From Chakrabartyella piscis (lineage in GTDB: Bacteria > Bacillota > Clostridia > Lachnospirales > Anaerotignaceae): DNA of 64,000 nucleotides. Where the stretch lies: NCBI GenBank assembly GCA_030067835.1, contig CP092441.1, positions 372,001 through 436,000 on the forward strand, written 5' to 3'. Position numbers and translations under genes: made by a program. The notes beneath the pieces were generated by a model. That model saw only the letters and a list, made by a program, of their open reading frames with translations. It was not told where the DNA came from and made no database searches. Positions 7,963 through 15,680 of this stretch are shown piece after piece (the stretch's first letter is position 1; every line of letters starts with the position of its first letter).

Positions 7963-8229
7963 ATGAGATTATCAGAAAAAGGACAAGCACTTTTGAAGAA
8001 ATACAAATTGTTTCAAAAATTAGATGTAATGGCATATGTGTTGGCTGCCATGAGTTTTGTTTTCTTGGGGAACATTCCCTTGATGATTGTCATTGTTGTG
8101 GCGGTGATTGTATCTGAAATCAAGATATATACATGCCCACATTGTAAAGGTGGCTTGGATTGTAGACGTAGAATCAAAGAAGATACAGTCTGCCCAAGAT
8201 GTGGCAAACAGATTTTTAAAATTCACTAA
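7963..8229 (+). CDS. small membrane protein with C-terminal zinc ribbon
   Basis: An 88-residue protein with a basic N-terminus, a hydrophobic stretch of about 30 residues (about 24-52, one or two membrane segments), then CPHC...CPRC with ~19 residues between the pairs, a typical zinc-ribbon spacing. ATG 7963 follows TAGGAGGT. It is the first gene of the inserted element, upstream of the recombinase on the same strand. It might be a recombination directionality or accessory factor or simply cargo; nothing in the sequence decides. I recognise no named family. Confidence 0.7.
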   Translation: MRLSEKGQALLKKYKLFQKLDVMAYVLAAMSFVFLGNIPLMIVIVVAVIVSEIKIYTCPHCKGGLDCRRRIKEDTVCPRCGKQIFKIH

Positions 8230-8296
8230 GATTGTTTTGAACTGTAATTTGTAGGGGCATACCTACAAGTACATCATATTTATGGTTTCGGTTTTC

Positions 8297-8327
8297 GTAG
8301 GGGTGTCGTTTGGGCACCCTTTTTTTG
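8297..8327 (+). terminator. GTAGGG-type hairpin with T tract (possible terminator)
   Basis: GGGTGTC/GGCACCC followed by seven T, between the zinc-ribbon gene and the recombinase. It shows that the dispersed hairpin family also occurs inside the mobile element. Confidence 0.5.
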
Positions 8328-8382
8328 TTCTAATTTCCCATAAAAATCATATACCAAATCAAAAGGACTTGTGGGTGATGCT

Positions 8383-9270
8383 ATGGATAAGGTGGCGATT
8401 TATTGTAGGATATCTGTGGAAGATGGTTTGGAAGAAAGTGCAAGCATTCAGAACCAAAGAGAACTTTTGCGCACCTATGCAAAGGAGAAAAATTGGGATG
8501 TGGTGGCAGTGTATATAGATGAAAATTATTCTGGATTGGGTGAAGATAGACCTGCATTTGTGGAGATGATTGCAGCTGCAAAGAAAGGTGATTTTTCTAT
8601 CATTCTATGCAAATCCCAATCACGATTCAGTAGAAATTGGGAAACGGTAGAACGATATTTCCATAGATACTTTCCACTTTGGGGCATACGTTTTGTATCC
8701 ATTGTGGATGGTACCGATACCCAAAATCGTAGCAATAAAAAAGCACGTCAAATCAATGGTCTCATCAACGAATGGTATTCAGAAGAATTGTCAGATAATA
8801 TACGTATGGTGTTGCGTCGCAAAATGGAGATGGGGCAATTCATTGGAAATTATGCACCTTATGGCTATGAAAAAAGCAAGTTGGATCAACATAAACTCAT
8901 CATCATCCCAGAAGAAGCAAAGGTTGTGGTGGAAATGGCAAATTGGTATGTGTTAGGGGATTCTTTTCGCACCATTGCAGACCAATTGAATGCCAAGAAA
9001 ATACCCACACCATCAGAAACCAAACGCAAAAAAGGACAAGACCTAGGTAGACCTGTTTGCTTGCAATGGAAAGCAGGCACTGTAGGAAAAATCCTCAAAA
9101 ATCCAGTGTATTTGGGGCATATGGTACAAGGAAAAGAAGAAAAAATCAGCTTCAAATCTAAGATACGAAAAGAAGTGCCAAAAGAACGTTGGGTTGTGGT
9201 ACGAAATACCCATGAACCCATTTTGACAGAAGAAGTGTTTGCACAAATAGAAGAAAGAAGAAAGAGATAG
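8383..9270 (+). CDS. short serine site-specific recombinase
   Basis: A 295-residue recombinase of the resolvase/invertase superfamily. The catalytic domain is at about 1-150: VAIYCRISVEDG with the nucleophile Ser, QNQRELLRTYA, YIDENYSGLGEDRPAF, and the arginine motif SRFSRNWETVERY. The 'Recombinase' DNA-binding domain is at about 165-270: APYGYEK, IPEEAKVVVEMANWY, LNAKKIPTPSE, TVGKILKNPVYLGHM. It then stops at EERRKR, where large serine integrases continue into a cysteine zinc ribbon and coiled coil, so it is about 200 residues shorter than that class. ATG 8383 follows GGTGAT; an in-frame GTG lies at 8371. It lies inside the element it presumably mobilises. Confidence 0.88.
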   Translation: MDKVAIYCRISVEDGLEESASIQNQRELLRTYAKEKNWDVVAVYIDENYSGLGEDRPAFVEMIAAAKKGDFSIILCKSQSRFSRNWETVERYFHRYFPLWGIRFVSIVDGTDTQNRSNKKARQINGLINEWYSEELSDNIRMVLRRKMEMGQFIGNYAPYGYEKSKLDQHKLIIIPEEAKVVVEMANWYVLGDSFRTIADQLNAKKIPTPSETKRKKGQDLGRPVCLQWKAGTVGKILKNPVYLGHMVQGKEEKISFKSKIRKEVPKERWVVVRNTHEPILTEEVFAQIEERRKR

Positions 9271-9291
9271 TGGTCAAATAAAACCACATCA

Positions 9292-10590
9292 TTACAACCC
9301 TTTCATGGCTTTACGCAATGACACAAATGTAATGACAAATACAATGGCTTCTGTTGCAATAAAGGAAATCCAAATCCCAGTCATATCCCACAATCGGCTA
9401 CAAATGATGGCAGCAGGCACCAACACAAAACAGCTTCTACAAAGGGCAATTGCAGTTGCAGAACCAGCTTTTGCAATGGCACTCAAAAATGCAGCAGAAA
9501 TGATGTTGATACAAGCAAAGAAATAGCCAACAAAGTATAAATGCAAGCCTTCAATTGCCAAAAGTTGCAAACCGGCATCTTGTTCACTGTTGAAAGCAGA
9601 TGCAATGTTGGGTGCAAAGACAAAGACTGCAATATACAAGATTGCAGACAAAACAAAGCCTGTAGACAATGCGTATTTCAAAATAAATCGAATAGATGGC
9701 GTATCCTTTTGTCCATAATAGGTGCTGGCAAGTGGTTGAATCCCTTGGGAAATCCCAACATAGACACAAACAGCAGTCATGGCAAAGTTTGCAACAATTC
9801 CATAAGCTGCAACGCCAATGTTTCCAGCAATACCCAAAATCAAAAGATTGAAGGTAAATAAAGATATGGCAGAAGCCAATTCCCCTACAAAAGCAGTGAA
9901 TCCAAGGGATAGGATGGTACCCATTCTACGGAAAGAGAGCTTACATTTACCAAGGTGTAAATTGTGCTGTTTACCAACAAAATGGAAGAGCAAGACTCCA
10001 AGACTGATGATGGGTGAAAGTCCTGTTGCAAAGGCAGCACCAAAAATCCCCATAGACATAGGGAACATAAACAAATAATCCAAACCAATGTTGGCAAAAC
10101 TGCTGGCAAGCATGGAAATCATAGCCAATTTGGGGTTGTTGTCATTGCGTACAAAGGCTTGCATGGTGGTGCTCAAAAGGAAAAATGGCACAAATGTCAA
10201 CAATGTGGTCAAATAGGTTTGTGTCATATGGAAAGTTTCTGTGTCAGCACCCAAGAAATAACAAAGGGGTTCAATGCCAAATAACACCAAAAGGGCAAAT
10301 GCCACAGCCACAATGGCACAGAGCACAAGAGCATGCACCAAAGACACATTGACACCAGCATTTTCAGCTTTGTGGAGTGCAAAATCCGTTGCAGCACCAA
10401 TACCAATCATCAAACCAATACCATACATGGTACTGAACATGGTCAAAGATAGGTTTAGGGATGCCAAACCATTGGAACCCAGTGCTTGTGCAATGAAATA
10501 GGTGTCTGCCAAAATATAGCAAGAAAGCCCAATCATACCAGCAATGTTCAGAGAAATATATTTGAAAAATGTTTTGCGTAAAGCGTTCAT
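9292..10590 (-). CDS. MATE family efflux transporter
   Basis: A 432-residue polytopic membrane protein with about 12 hydrophobic segments. It fits the MATE family, which exports drugs or metabolites by Na+ or H+ antiport. N-terminal MIGLSCYILADTYFIAQALG and the repeated half-pattern around residues 235-270 (AFVGELASAISLFTFNLLIL) match the family. The ATG at 10590 is chosen because GGAGG lies just upstream (minus strand GGAGGTTTTTATG); the open frame extends 17 codons further without support. It is convergent with the recombinase, 21 bases apart, and appears to be cargo of the element interrupting the S8 protease. Substrate unknown. Confidence 0.85.
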   Translation of the reverse strand: MNALRKTFFKYISLNIAGMIGLSCYILADTYFIAQALGSNGLASLNLSLTMFSTMYGIGLMIGIGAATDFALHKAENAGVNVSLVHALVLCAIVAVAFALLVLFGIEPLCYFLGADTETFHMTQTYLTTLLTFVPFFLLSTTMQAFVRNDNNPKLAMISMLASSFANIGLDYLFMFPMSMGIFGAAFATGLSPIISLGVLLFHFVGKQHNLHLGKCKLSFRRMGTILSLGFTAFVGELASAISLFTFNLLILGIAGNIGVAAYGIVANFAMTAVCVYVGISQGIQPLASTYYGQKDTPSIRFILKYALSTGFVLSAILYIAVFVFAPNIASAFNSEQDAGLQLLAIEGLHLYFVGYFFACINIISAAFLSAIAKAGSATAIALCRSCFVLVPAAIICSRLWDMTGIWISFIATEAIVFVITFVSLRKAMKGL

Positions 10591-10650
10591 AAAAACCTCC
10601 AAGCCTTCTAAATGAGGGCTTATTTTCTGTGTAAAATGCATTGTATCTCA

Positions 10651-10899
10651 TCATATCACACCACAAAACGAAACACAACACCTATAGAAAAATAAGAGGA
10701 AATACGTGACCTGTGTCCCGTGACCATTGTTGTCATATGGTTGTTGCTTGCCATCTATAAAATCATGAAATGCCACAATTCGGTTGTTGGGCACTGTAAA
10801 ATCTGCAACAGGTGAAATTCCAGTATCCAAAAAAGCAATGCCAATGCCTTTTCCTGTTGGAGAAGTTTCACCATGGGAAGATTTTGCTGAAGGATGCAT
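10651..10899 (-). CDS. S8 (subtilisin-family) peptidase, N-terminal fragment of an interrupted gene
   Basis: Minus-strand start of the split protease. ATG 10899 is preceded by AAAGGAGAT. Residues 1-63 run from a short N-terminal lead through the catalytic Asp (GIAFLDTGISPVADF) to the catalytic His (NNGHGTQ). The next two codons, GTC ACG at 10710-10705, are the recombination core, after which the frame reads element DNA (YFLLFFYRCC) to a stop at about 10651. The true continuation is at 7872-7204. Joined, the protein is 287 residues with Asp, His and Ser all present and no signal peptide, consistent with an intracellular subtilisin-like enzyme. Confidence 0.85.
   Translation of the reverse strand: MHPSAKSSHGETSPTGKGIGIAFLDTGISPVADFTVPNNRIVAFHDFIDGKQQPYDNNGHGTQVTYFLLFFYRCCVSFCGVI
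10696..10725. other. right attachment junction (att site) of the element
   Basis: Element half site AATACGTG (10701-10708) overlapping the core CGTGAC (10705-10710), then the protease-gene half site CTGTGTCCCGTGAC. Confidence 0.7.
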
Positions 10900-11063
10900 G
10901 TAAACATCTCCTTTGTTTTGAAATCAGAAGATGGATTTGCCTACTTCTGTATTTATAAAATATGACAGATTTCTGTTTTGGGAATCGAAACAAAGAATAT
11001 TTTTCTGAAGTTGGACATATATTTTTCAATGTGAACGTTACTATGTATATCAATTTGGCATTG

Positions 11064-11090
11064 TAGGGGCGAACCTGTGTGTTCGCCCGT
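11064..11090. repeat. GTAGGG-type hairpin
   Basis: Stem GGGCGAAC/GTTCGCCC with loop CTGTGT. It sits between the divergent S8 protease start and the small genes at 11139. Confidence 0.7.
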
Positions 11091-11138
11091 TGAGTACACA
11101 CAAAATAGGAGTTTAATCATGGATTTTGGAGGGATTTT

Positions 11139-11579
11139 ATGGAAGAAAATATGGAACAAATGGCATCTGGTATGTTTGGTGAAGACAGTGCCCAAATGAT
11201 GGGTATGATGGAGCGTATGAGCAGATTACAGCGTCTTTTGGGTCAGAGGAAAGAAGAAGTGCCAGAGCAAATAGAAGAAAGCACAGGACTATTTGGAAGC
11301 TCACCAAGGGAGCGTATTTTATATGCTGCAATTCCCTTTTTGGATGCAGAGTTTCAAAAGAATATGTTTGTGGTGATGCGTGTATTGGAAATGCGACGTG
11401 TTATGACTGCAACGCCTTTGGTGGCAAGGGAAAAGCAAGAAGAACCCACCTTGCGTAGAAATCAAATGTTTCGAGCCATACGTCCATTTTTACCAGTAGA
11501 GGAACGAAACCAAATTGATCAGATTATGCGTATGATGCAAATGCGTGAATTGATGGCACAAAAGGAGGATTTGTTATGA
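11139..11579 (+). CDS. uncharacterised methionine-rich small protein
   Basis: A 146-residue soluble protein I do not recognise. Methionine is unusually frequent, clustered near the N-terminus (SAQMMGMMERMSRLQRLLGQ) and C-terminus (IDQIMRMMQMRELMAQ), with many Arg and Glu, suggesting amphipathic helices. Two similar blocks (ILYAAIPFLDAEFQKNMFVV and MFRAIRPFLPVEERNQIDQI) look like an internal duplication. ATG 11139 follows TTGGAGGG. It overlaps the next gene by 4 bases (ATGA), so the two are co-translated and probably interact. No Cys, signal peptide or membrane segment was seen. Confidence 0.75.
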   Translation: MEENMEQMASGMFGEDSAQMMGMMERMSRLQRLLGQRKEEVPEQIEESTGLFGSSPRERILYAAIPFLDAEFQKNMFVVMRVLEMRRVMTATPLVAREKQEEPTLRRNQMFRAIRPFLPVEERNQIDQIMRMMQMRELMAQKEDLL

Positions 11580-11836
11580 GAAAAGAGTTTGATATTCCAG
11601 AAGTGATGGCACTTGGAGAAGATCGTTTGCGTTTGATTCAAGAAGCAGCAGAAAAGAGTCGTGGCAAAGAAGGTATGGAGAAAATAGATGTGTTTTTGGA
11701 ATATGGTGAAAAATTGGCAGCTGGTGGTGATTTGCCTGTTGCAGAACAAAAGGCACTTCTGGCAGCAGTTGGCGCAACCCTACCAAAAAACGAACAAAAA
11801 CAATTGATGCAAATGATGTCCATGATGGGATTGTAA
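11576..11836 (+). CDS. uncharacterised small helical protein
   Basis: An 86-residue protein, translationally coupled to the preceding gene by an ATGA overlap; AAAGGAGG lies inside the upstream gene. It is mostly predicted helix (MALGEDRLRLIQEAAEKSRG; VAEQKALLAAVGATLPKNEQ) and ends in a Met-rich LMQMMSMMGL, echoing the Met-rich tail of its partner. I recognise no family. Pairing and the shared methionine patches suggest a two-protein complex of unknown role. Confidence 0.75.
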   Translation: MRKEFDIPEVMALGEDRLRLIQEAAEKSRGKEGMEKIDVFLEYGEKLAAGGDLPVAEQKALLAAVGATLPKNEQKQLMQMMSMMGL

Positions 11837-12260
11837 AGGGTGGTTTGTGGTATTGCGGTTGATTTACGTTGCGGTATGGGTGACCCATACCCTACAGGTT
11901 TGTGGTATGTTTTGTCATTCCGAATGCAATGAGGAATCTTTGTTTTTAGGATTCTTCGCTTTACGGGCAGCCACATAGGGCAGCCCCTACAATGACAGGC
12001 TTGTGGTTTTGGTTTTTCTGACCACTGACCACTGGCTTGTCATTCCGAATGTAATGAGGAATCTTTGTTTTTAGGGTTCTTCGCTTTACGGGCAGCCACA
12101 TAGGGCAGCCCCTACAATGACAGGCTTGTGGTTTTGGTTTTTCTGACCACTGACCACTGGCTTGTCATTCCGAATGTAATGAGGAATCTTTGGGTTAGGA
12201 TTCTTCGCTACGCTCTGAATGACAGAACGTAAACAAAAGTAACTGGTATTGTAGGGAACA
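11837..12260. repeat. tandem composite repeats (125-bp period) of GTAGGG and GTCATTC families
   Basis: TGTCATTCCGAATG recurs at 11913, 12038 and 12163 with exactly 125-base spacing. Each unit carries a GAATCTT...GATTCTTCGC arm and a GGGCAGCC...GGGCAGCCCC hairpin. A GGTATGGGT/ACCCATACC hairpin precedes at about 11869-11895. The last copy ends in GAATGACAG (12214-12222), followed by a GGAACAAC/GTTGTTCC hairpin at about 12251-12277. There is no coding content. Confidence 0.75.
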
Positions 12261-12289
12261 ACCCCTGTGTTGTTCCGTTTTGGCATACA

Positions 12290-12316
12290 AAAAAGGACCC
12301 CTTTCGGGGTCCTCAT
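12290..12316 (-). terminator. rho-independent terminator of the minus-strand surface-protein gene
   Basis: Read on the minus strand: AGGACCCC, GAAA loop, GGGGTCCT, then a T tract. It is nearly identical to the terminator at 31557-31581 after the paralog at 29133. Confidence 0.85.
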
Positions 12317-12340
12317 ACATCAATCTAAATTCAATTTGAA

Positions 12341-14722
12341 TTAGTTCAATGTAGCTGTTTTTGTTGTATCATCCCAAGTGATGGATACGCTCAAAGCGGT
12401 AGCCAAGTCACGAAGTGGCAAGAATGTTCTGCTATCAACGATTTCTGGTGCAGCAGATGTAGCAATCAATGTACCATTTACGCTCATGTAGCTTTCGCCA
12501 ATTGTCATAGCGACGATTTTAGAACCGTAAGTGATAACTACTTGACGAGCTTCACTATTCCAAACAACAGCGCTTGTGTCAATACCCAAAGCAGAAGCAA
12601 CTGCTCTTACAGGCAACATTGTGTAACCAGCATCAGAGATGTATGCAGGTGCATCCAAAGCGATTTGTGTACCACCAGCATAGATGTAGTATTCGCCGAT
12701 AGGAACAATAACTTGTGTTGTGAATGTGTTAGCTTGGTCAGAACCAGCTGTTACGATGTTAACGAAAGCAGCTTGTACTTCAACTGTTGTGTTGTCTTCA
12801 GATGTGCTGTATTTGTCAGAAGTTGAGTCATATTCAGAATCAACATCATCAGCAACGTGACCTACACATGCATAGTCATCATCGCCATTGTAATCGCCAC
12901 CAGCATAATCAACACCACCGAAGATTGCTTCGTTCAAGAACATTTGGTTAGCGGATGTTGTAATGTCAAGTGCATATGCACCAGCAGCCAAATCACGGCT
13001 CATGTACAATTCCAAACCTTCCCATGTCAAAACGCCAGCTTCGTCTTCAGATTCGTCATCAACTGTTACAGAAACCCAAGCATATGTACTGCTGGAGTTT
13101 ACATCAACTGTCATGTCAGAATCGCTGTTTACAGTTACATCACCTTCATCATCAAAGCTCATATAATCAGATTCCATGGAAAGGAAGAATTCCATGTCAT
13201 CATTCCACAATTCAGCTTCTGCTTCTGTAATCACTACAGGTGTGTCAATAGGTGTATTTCTGTAATCGATGATTACGTCATTTTGTTCTGCTGTTACTTC
13301 ATAAGAAGAAACGAATTCAGCGATAACAACTTCATCTTCTGTTACGGAATCGCCAACGAAACCAAGAACAACGTCACCAACGAAGTCTTGCTCTGCTGTC
13401 AATACCAATGTAAATGTGATTTCGATTTCGGAACCACCTGTTGTTTCTTCAAATAATCTTTTTTCGAATACAAAGCTTTCGTAGCCACCTTCATAGTAAG
13501 CTTCTGCAAATGCTTCTTCTTCATTAATTGCTGTGGTTGTACCATATGCATCCCAGTTGTCAGAATCTACTTCTACGTCAACAACGTAAACGCCTTCTGG
13601 CAATGTGAGTTCGAATTCATCTCTGTTGCTCCAAGCACCAGGGAAGGATTCTGTAATAGTTACTTCCAAAGATTCATGATCAGAATCGTCGTTGATACCG
13701 TAGTTATCAGAGTTAACGCCGCTGTAGATTACAGGAACGTCTTCGTCTTCATCAACGGAGATTACAACTGTGTATTCACAAACTTCAACAACTTCAACTT
13801 CTGTATCACAGATTTTTTTGTCATTGTCATCATACAATGTGATTTCGATTGTAGCGATATCGCCTTCGCTAGCGCTATCTACAATGATTTCCAAACCATC
13901 AATTTTGATTTCATCCAAAGATTGGAATCCATCCACATATAATTCGTTGTCATCCAAGCTGGGTGGTTGTGTAATGGAAACACCAGAAGTTACGCTATCA
14001 TAGTTGTCGGAGAATTCGAAGCCTTTGGAAATTTCCAAAATCATGTATTCAGCAGCAGCAAATGTGCCTGTTACAGATTCTTCAATTTTCAAAGTTTCGT
14101 CCAAAGAAGCGATTTCATCTTCAGCGATGTAAGTCAAGTCTTGGATGGAAGCTTCAACGCCCATGTCAGCACATGTGATGAACACCAAGTCATCAACTTC
14201 AACGATGTCAGAATCTACAGATACTGTAGCGTAGTCGCCAGCACCCAAATCTTCTACGTCATCAGATTTTGCATCCAATTGGATAACGATTACGTCATCT
14301 TCAAATACTTTACCGTAGATAGTGAAAGTCAATTCTTCATCTTCACATTCGAAGTTGCCAATGACAGCTGGTGCACCATTTTCTTCGTCATCTGCTTCAA
14401 AGCTAATGCTTGAGATGGAATAACTACCATCAAAGTCCACTTCATCCAATACGATTTCCATGTCGATTTCTGGAGCACCTACAAGAGATGGATCAGCCAC
14501 GTTAAGAGCGTCATTGTCGAAACTTGCGTCACTACCAGAATAGGATGCAGAAGCAATTGTAATTTGCAATTCTGGTGTATCATCCACATCTTCACCTTCT
14601 GCGATTGTTTCAGCGCCTACTACTTTCGCTGTAGCGGAAACATCTTGGCCTGCGAATGCTGTTGCAGGAACCAAAGAGACTACCATAGCGGAAGCAATAA
14701 GCAAAGAAATAAATTTTTTCAT
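12341..14722 (-). CDS. secreted stalk-domain (copper amine oxidase N-like) surface protein, paralog 1
   Basis: A 793-residue protein. Signal peptide MKKFISLLIASAMVVSLVPA through TAFA, cut before GQDVSATAK. A ~640-residue acidic, beta-rich body follows, dominated by Asp, Glu, Ser, Val and Thr. The C-terminal ~110 residues form a copper amine oxidase N-terminal-like domain (YTMLPVRAVASALGID, SRTFLPLRDLATALSVSITW), a module common in clostridial surface proteins. No SLH or LPXTG motif is seen, so anchoring is unknown. ATG 14722 has GGAGGAAATT upstream; the 14-codon upstream extension is rejected. It is closely similar to the plus-strand gene at 29133, including leader, signal peptide and terminator. 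It is probably an abundant cell-surface or S-layer-like protein (inference). Confidence 0.85.
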   Translation of the reverse strand: MKKFISLLIASAMVVSLVPATAFAGQDVSATAKVVGAETIAEGEDVDDTPELQITIASASYSGSDASFDNDALNVADPSLVGAPEIDMEIVLDEVDFDGSYSISSISFEADDEENGAPAVIGNFECEDEELTFTIYGKVFEDDVIVIQLDAKSDDVEDLGAGDYATVSVDSDIVEVDDLVFITCADMGVEASIQDLTYIAEDEIASLDETLKIEESVTGTFAAAEYMILEISKGFEFSDNYDSVTSGVSITQPPSLDDNELYVDGFQSLDEIKIDGLEIIVDSASEGDIATIEITLYDDNDKKICDTEVEVVEVCEYTVVISVDEDEDVPVIYSGVNSDNYGINDDSDHESLEVTITESFPGAWSNRDEFELTLPEGVYVVDVEVDSDNWDAYGTTTAINEEEAFAEAYYEGGYESFVFEKRLFEETTGGSEIEITFTLVLTAEQDFVGDVVLGFVGDSVTEDEVVIAEFVSSYEVTAEQNDVIIDYRNTPIDTPVVITEAEAELWNDDMEFFLSMESDYMSFDDEGDVTVNSDSDMTVDVNSSSTYAWVSVTVDDESEDEAGVLTWEGLELYMSRDLAAGAYALDITTSANQMFLNEAIFGGVDYAGGDYNGDDDYACVGHVADDVDSEYDSTSDKYSTSEDNTTVEVQAAFVNIVTAGSDQANTFTTQVIVPIGEYYIYAGGTQIALDAPAYISDAGYTMLPVRAVASALGIDTSAVVWNSEARQVVITYGSKIVAMTIGESYMSVNGTLIATSAAPEIVDSRTFLPLRDLATALSVSITWDDTTKTATLN

Positions 14723-14828
14723 TTTAATTTCCTCCTTTTTCATATGCTTTTGTGTTGTTTTCATAGCTTTCTTTCGTACGTATTATCTTTTGTACGTTCG
14801 TTTTCTTTTGTGCGCTATGCTTCCGTTG

Positions 14829-14838
14829 TATCATGATA
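14829..14838. promoter_or_regulatory. palindromic operator-like site TATCATGATA
   Basis: Perfect 10-bp palindrome inside a larger imperfect one (CGTTG... and ...CAAACG), about 107 bases upstream of paralog 1. The same block occurs 58 bases upstream of paralog 3 (29066-29075). A shared regulator is inferred. Confidence 0.4.
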
Positions 14839-14890
14839 AAACAAACGAAGTCCAAAGGGTAGGAGGACTGTGTCTGCCAGAAAAACAATT

Positions 14891-15024
14891 CCATTTCCAG
14901 CATGAAATAGAACTCGTTTTGTTTGGATTTTTGAAAACCAATGTTTCTTCTTCAGCATAAGAGAAAACTGGGTGTTTCATAAATCCACAGAAGGCTGACA
15001 CCCATTTTCAGCATAAAATAGGAA
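14891..15024 (-). repeat. three iterated motifs upstream of surface paralog 1
   Basis: Minus-strand motif resembling TTCTATTTTATGCTGAAAAT at 14891-14912, 14944-14966 and 15002-15024, spaced 55-57 bases. Such regular spacing suggests activator sites or relics of duplication. Confidence 0.4.
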
Positions 15025-15109
15025 TCTGCTTTTCATGAGGTCAGTATAACTGGAGAAATTTTCCTTTGCATCAGATTTTCGATATGATGGCAACGGATGT
15101 GTAGTGGTT

Positions 15110-15430
15110 TTGGCTTTGTAGGGGCGACTATCAGTCGCCTGTTGTTTTGCGACATGATGTCAACGGATGTGTAGCGGTGGGTTTTAAGGTACTAGGTTGA
15201 ATGGCTGAAGGCTTTTAGATTCTTCGTCGCTTCACTCCTCTGAATGACAGGCTTTGGATGTGGTACAATGTATGATTTTGCATTTGGTTTTGTAGGGGCG
15301 ACTATCAGTCGCCTGTTGGTATAATGCCAAAGAAATGTAGCGGTGGGGTTTAAGGTACTAGGTTGAATGGCTGAAGGTGTTCAGATTCTTCGTCATGTTA
15401 GTCCTCTGAATGACAGCATACGTGAATGTT
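15110..15430. repeat. duplicated ~178-bp composite repeat
   Basis: GTAGGGGCGACTATCAGTCG (hairpin GGGCGAC/GTCGCC) starts at about 15119 and 15294. It is followed in each copy by GTAGCGGTGGG, TTTAAGGTACTAGGTTGAAT and an AGATTCTTCGTC...CTGAATGACAG segment. More GTAGGG/GTCATTC fragments continue to about 15560. No gene is visible in 14839-15600. Confidence 0.65.
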
Positions 15431-15610
15431 ACAAGCGTAGGGGGATAGCTGTGCTGTCCCGTCAGCAGAAGCTAAGATTTTTCGTCACGTTACAGACAGC
15501 CCCTACAATGACACAAACAGAAACATATCGCCAATAGCTCTGTCATTCCGAATGAAATGAGGGATCTTGGGTTTTCTGTTCACTGTTCACTGACCACTGT
15601 TTTGGCACAC

Positions 15611-15640
15611 AAAAAAAGCAACCCATATAGGATTGCTTTC
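15611..15640 (-). terminator. rho-independent terminator of xpt
   Basis: On the minus strand: AGCAATCC, TATAT loop, GGGTTGCT, then seven T. Confidence 0.8.
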
Positions 15641-15680
15641 AACTAATCAAATAGATTGTTTATGTAATGTGCTTGTACAG

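Larger units (their letters stand above)
7873..10710. mobile_element. 2.83-kb serine-recombinase element inserted in the S8 peptidase gene
   Basis: The boundaries are set by the 6-bp core CGTGAC present once at each junction (7873-7878 and 10705-10710). Joining the outer flanks at this core restores the protease reading frame exactly. Joining the inner ends gives an inverted repeat, AATACGTG and CACGTATT arms around an 8-bp centre, as expected for a serine recombinase attachment site. The contents are a zinc-ribbon membrane peptide, a short serine recombinase and a MATE transporter. No terminal inverted repeats or DDE transposase were seen. Confidence 0.85.

Noticed and set aside
12542-14836. 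Several plus-strand open frames opposite surface paralog 1, and minus-strand frames opposite paralog 3
   Set aside because: They have the same antisense composition effect; start context and protein character are poor.
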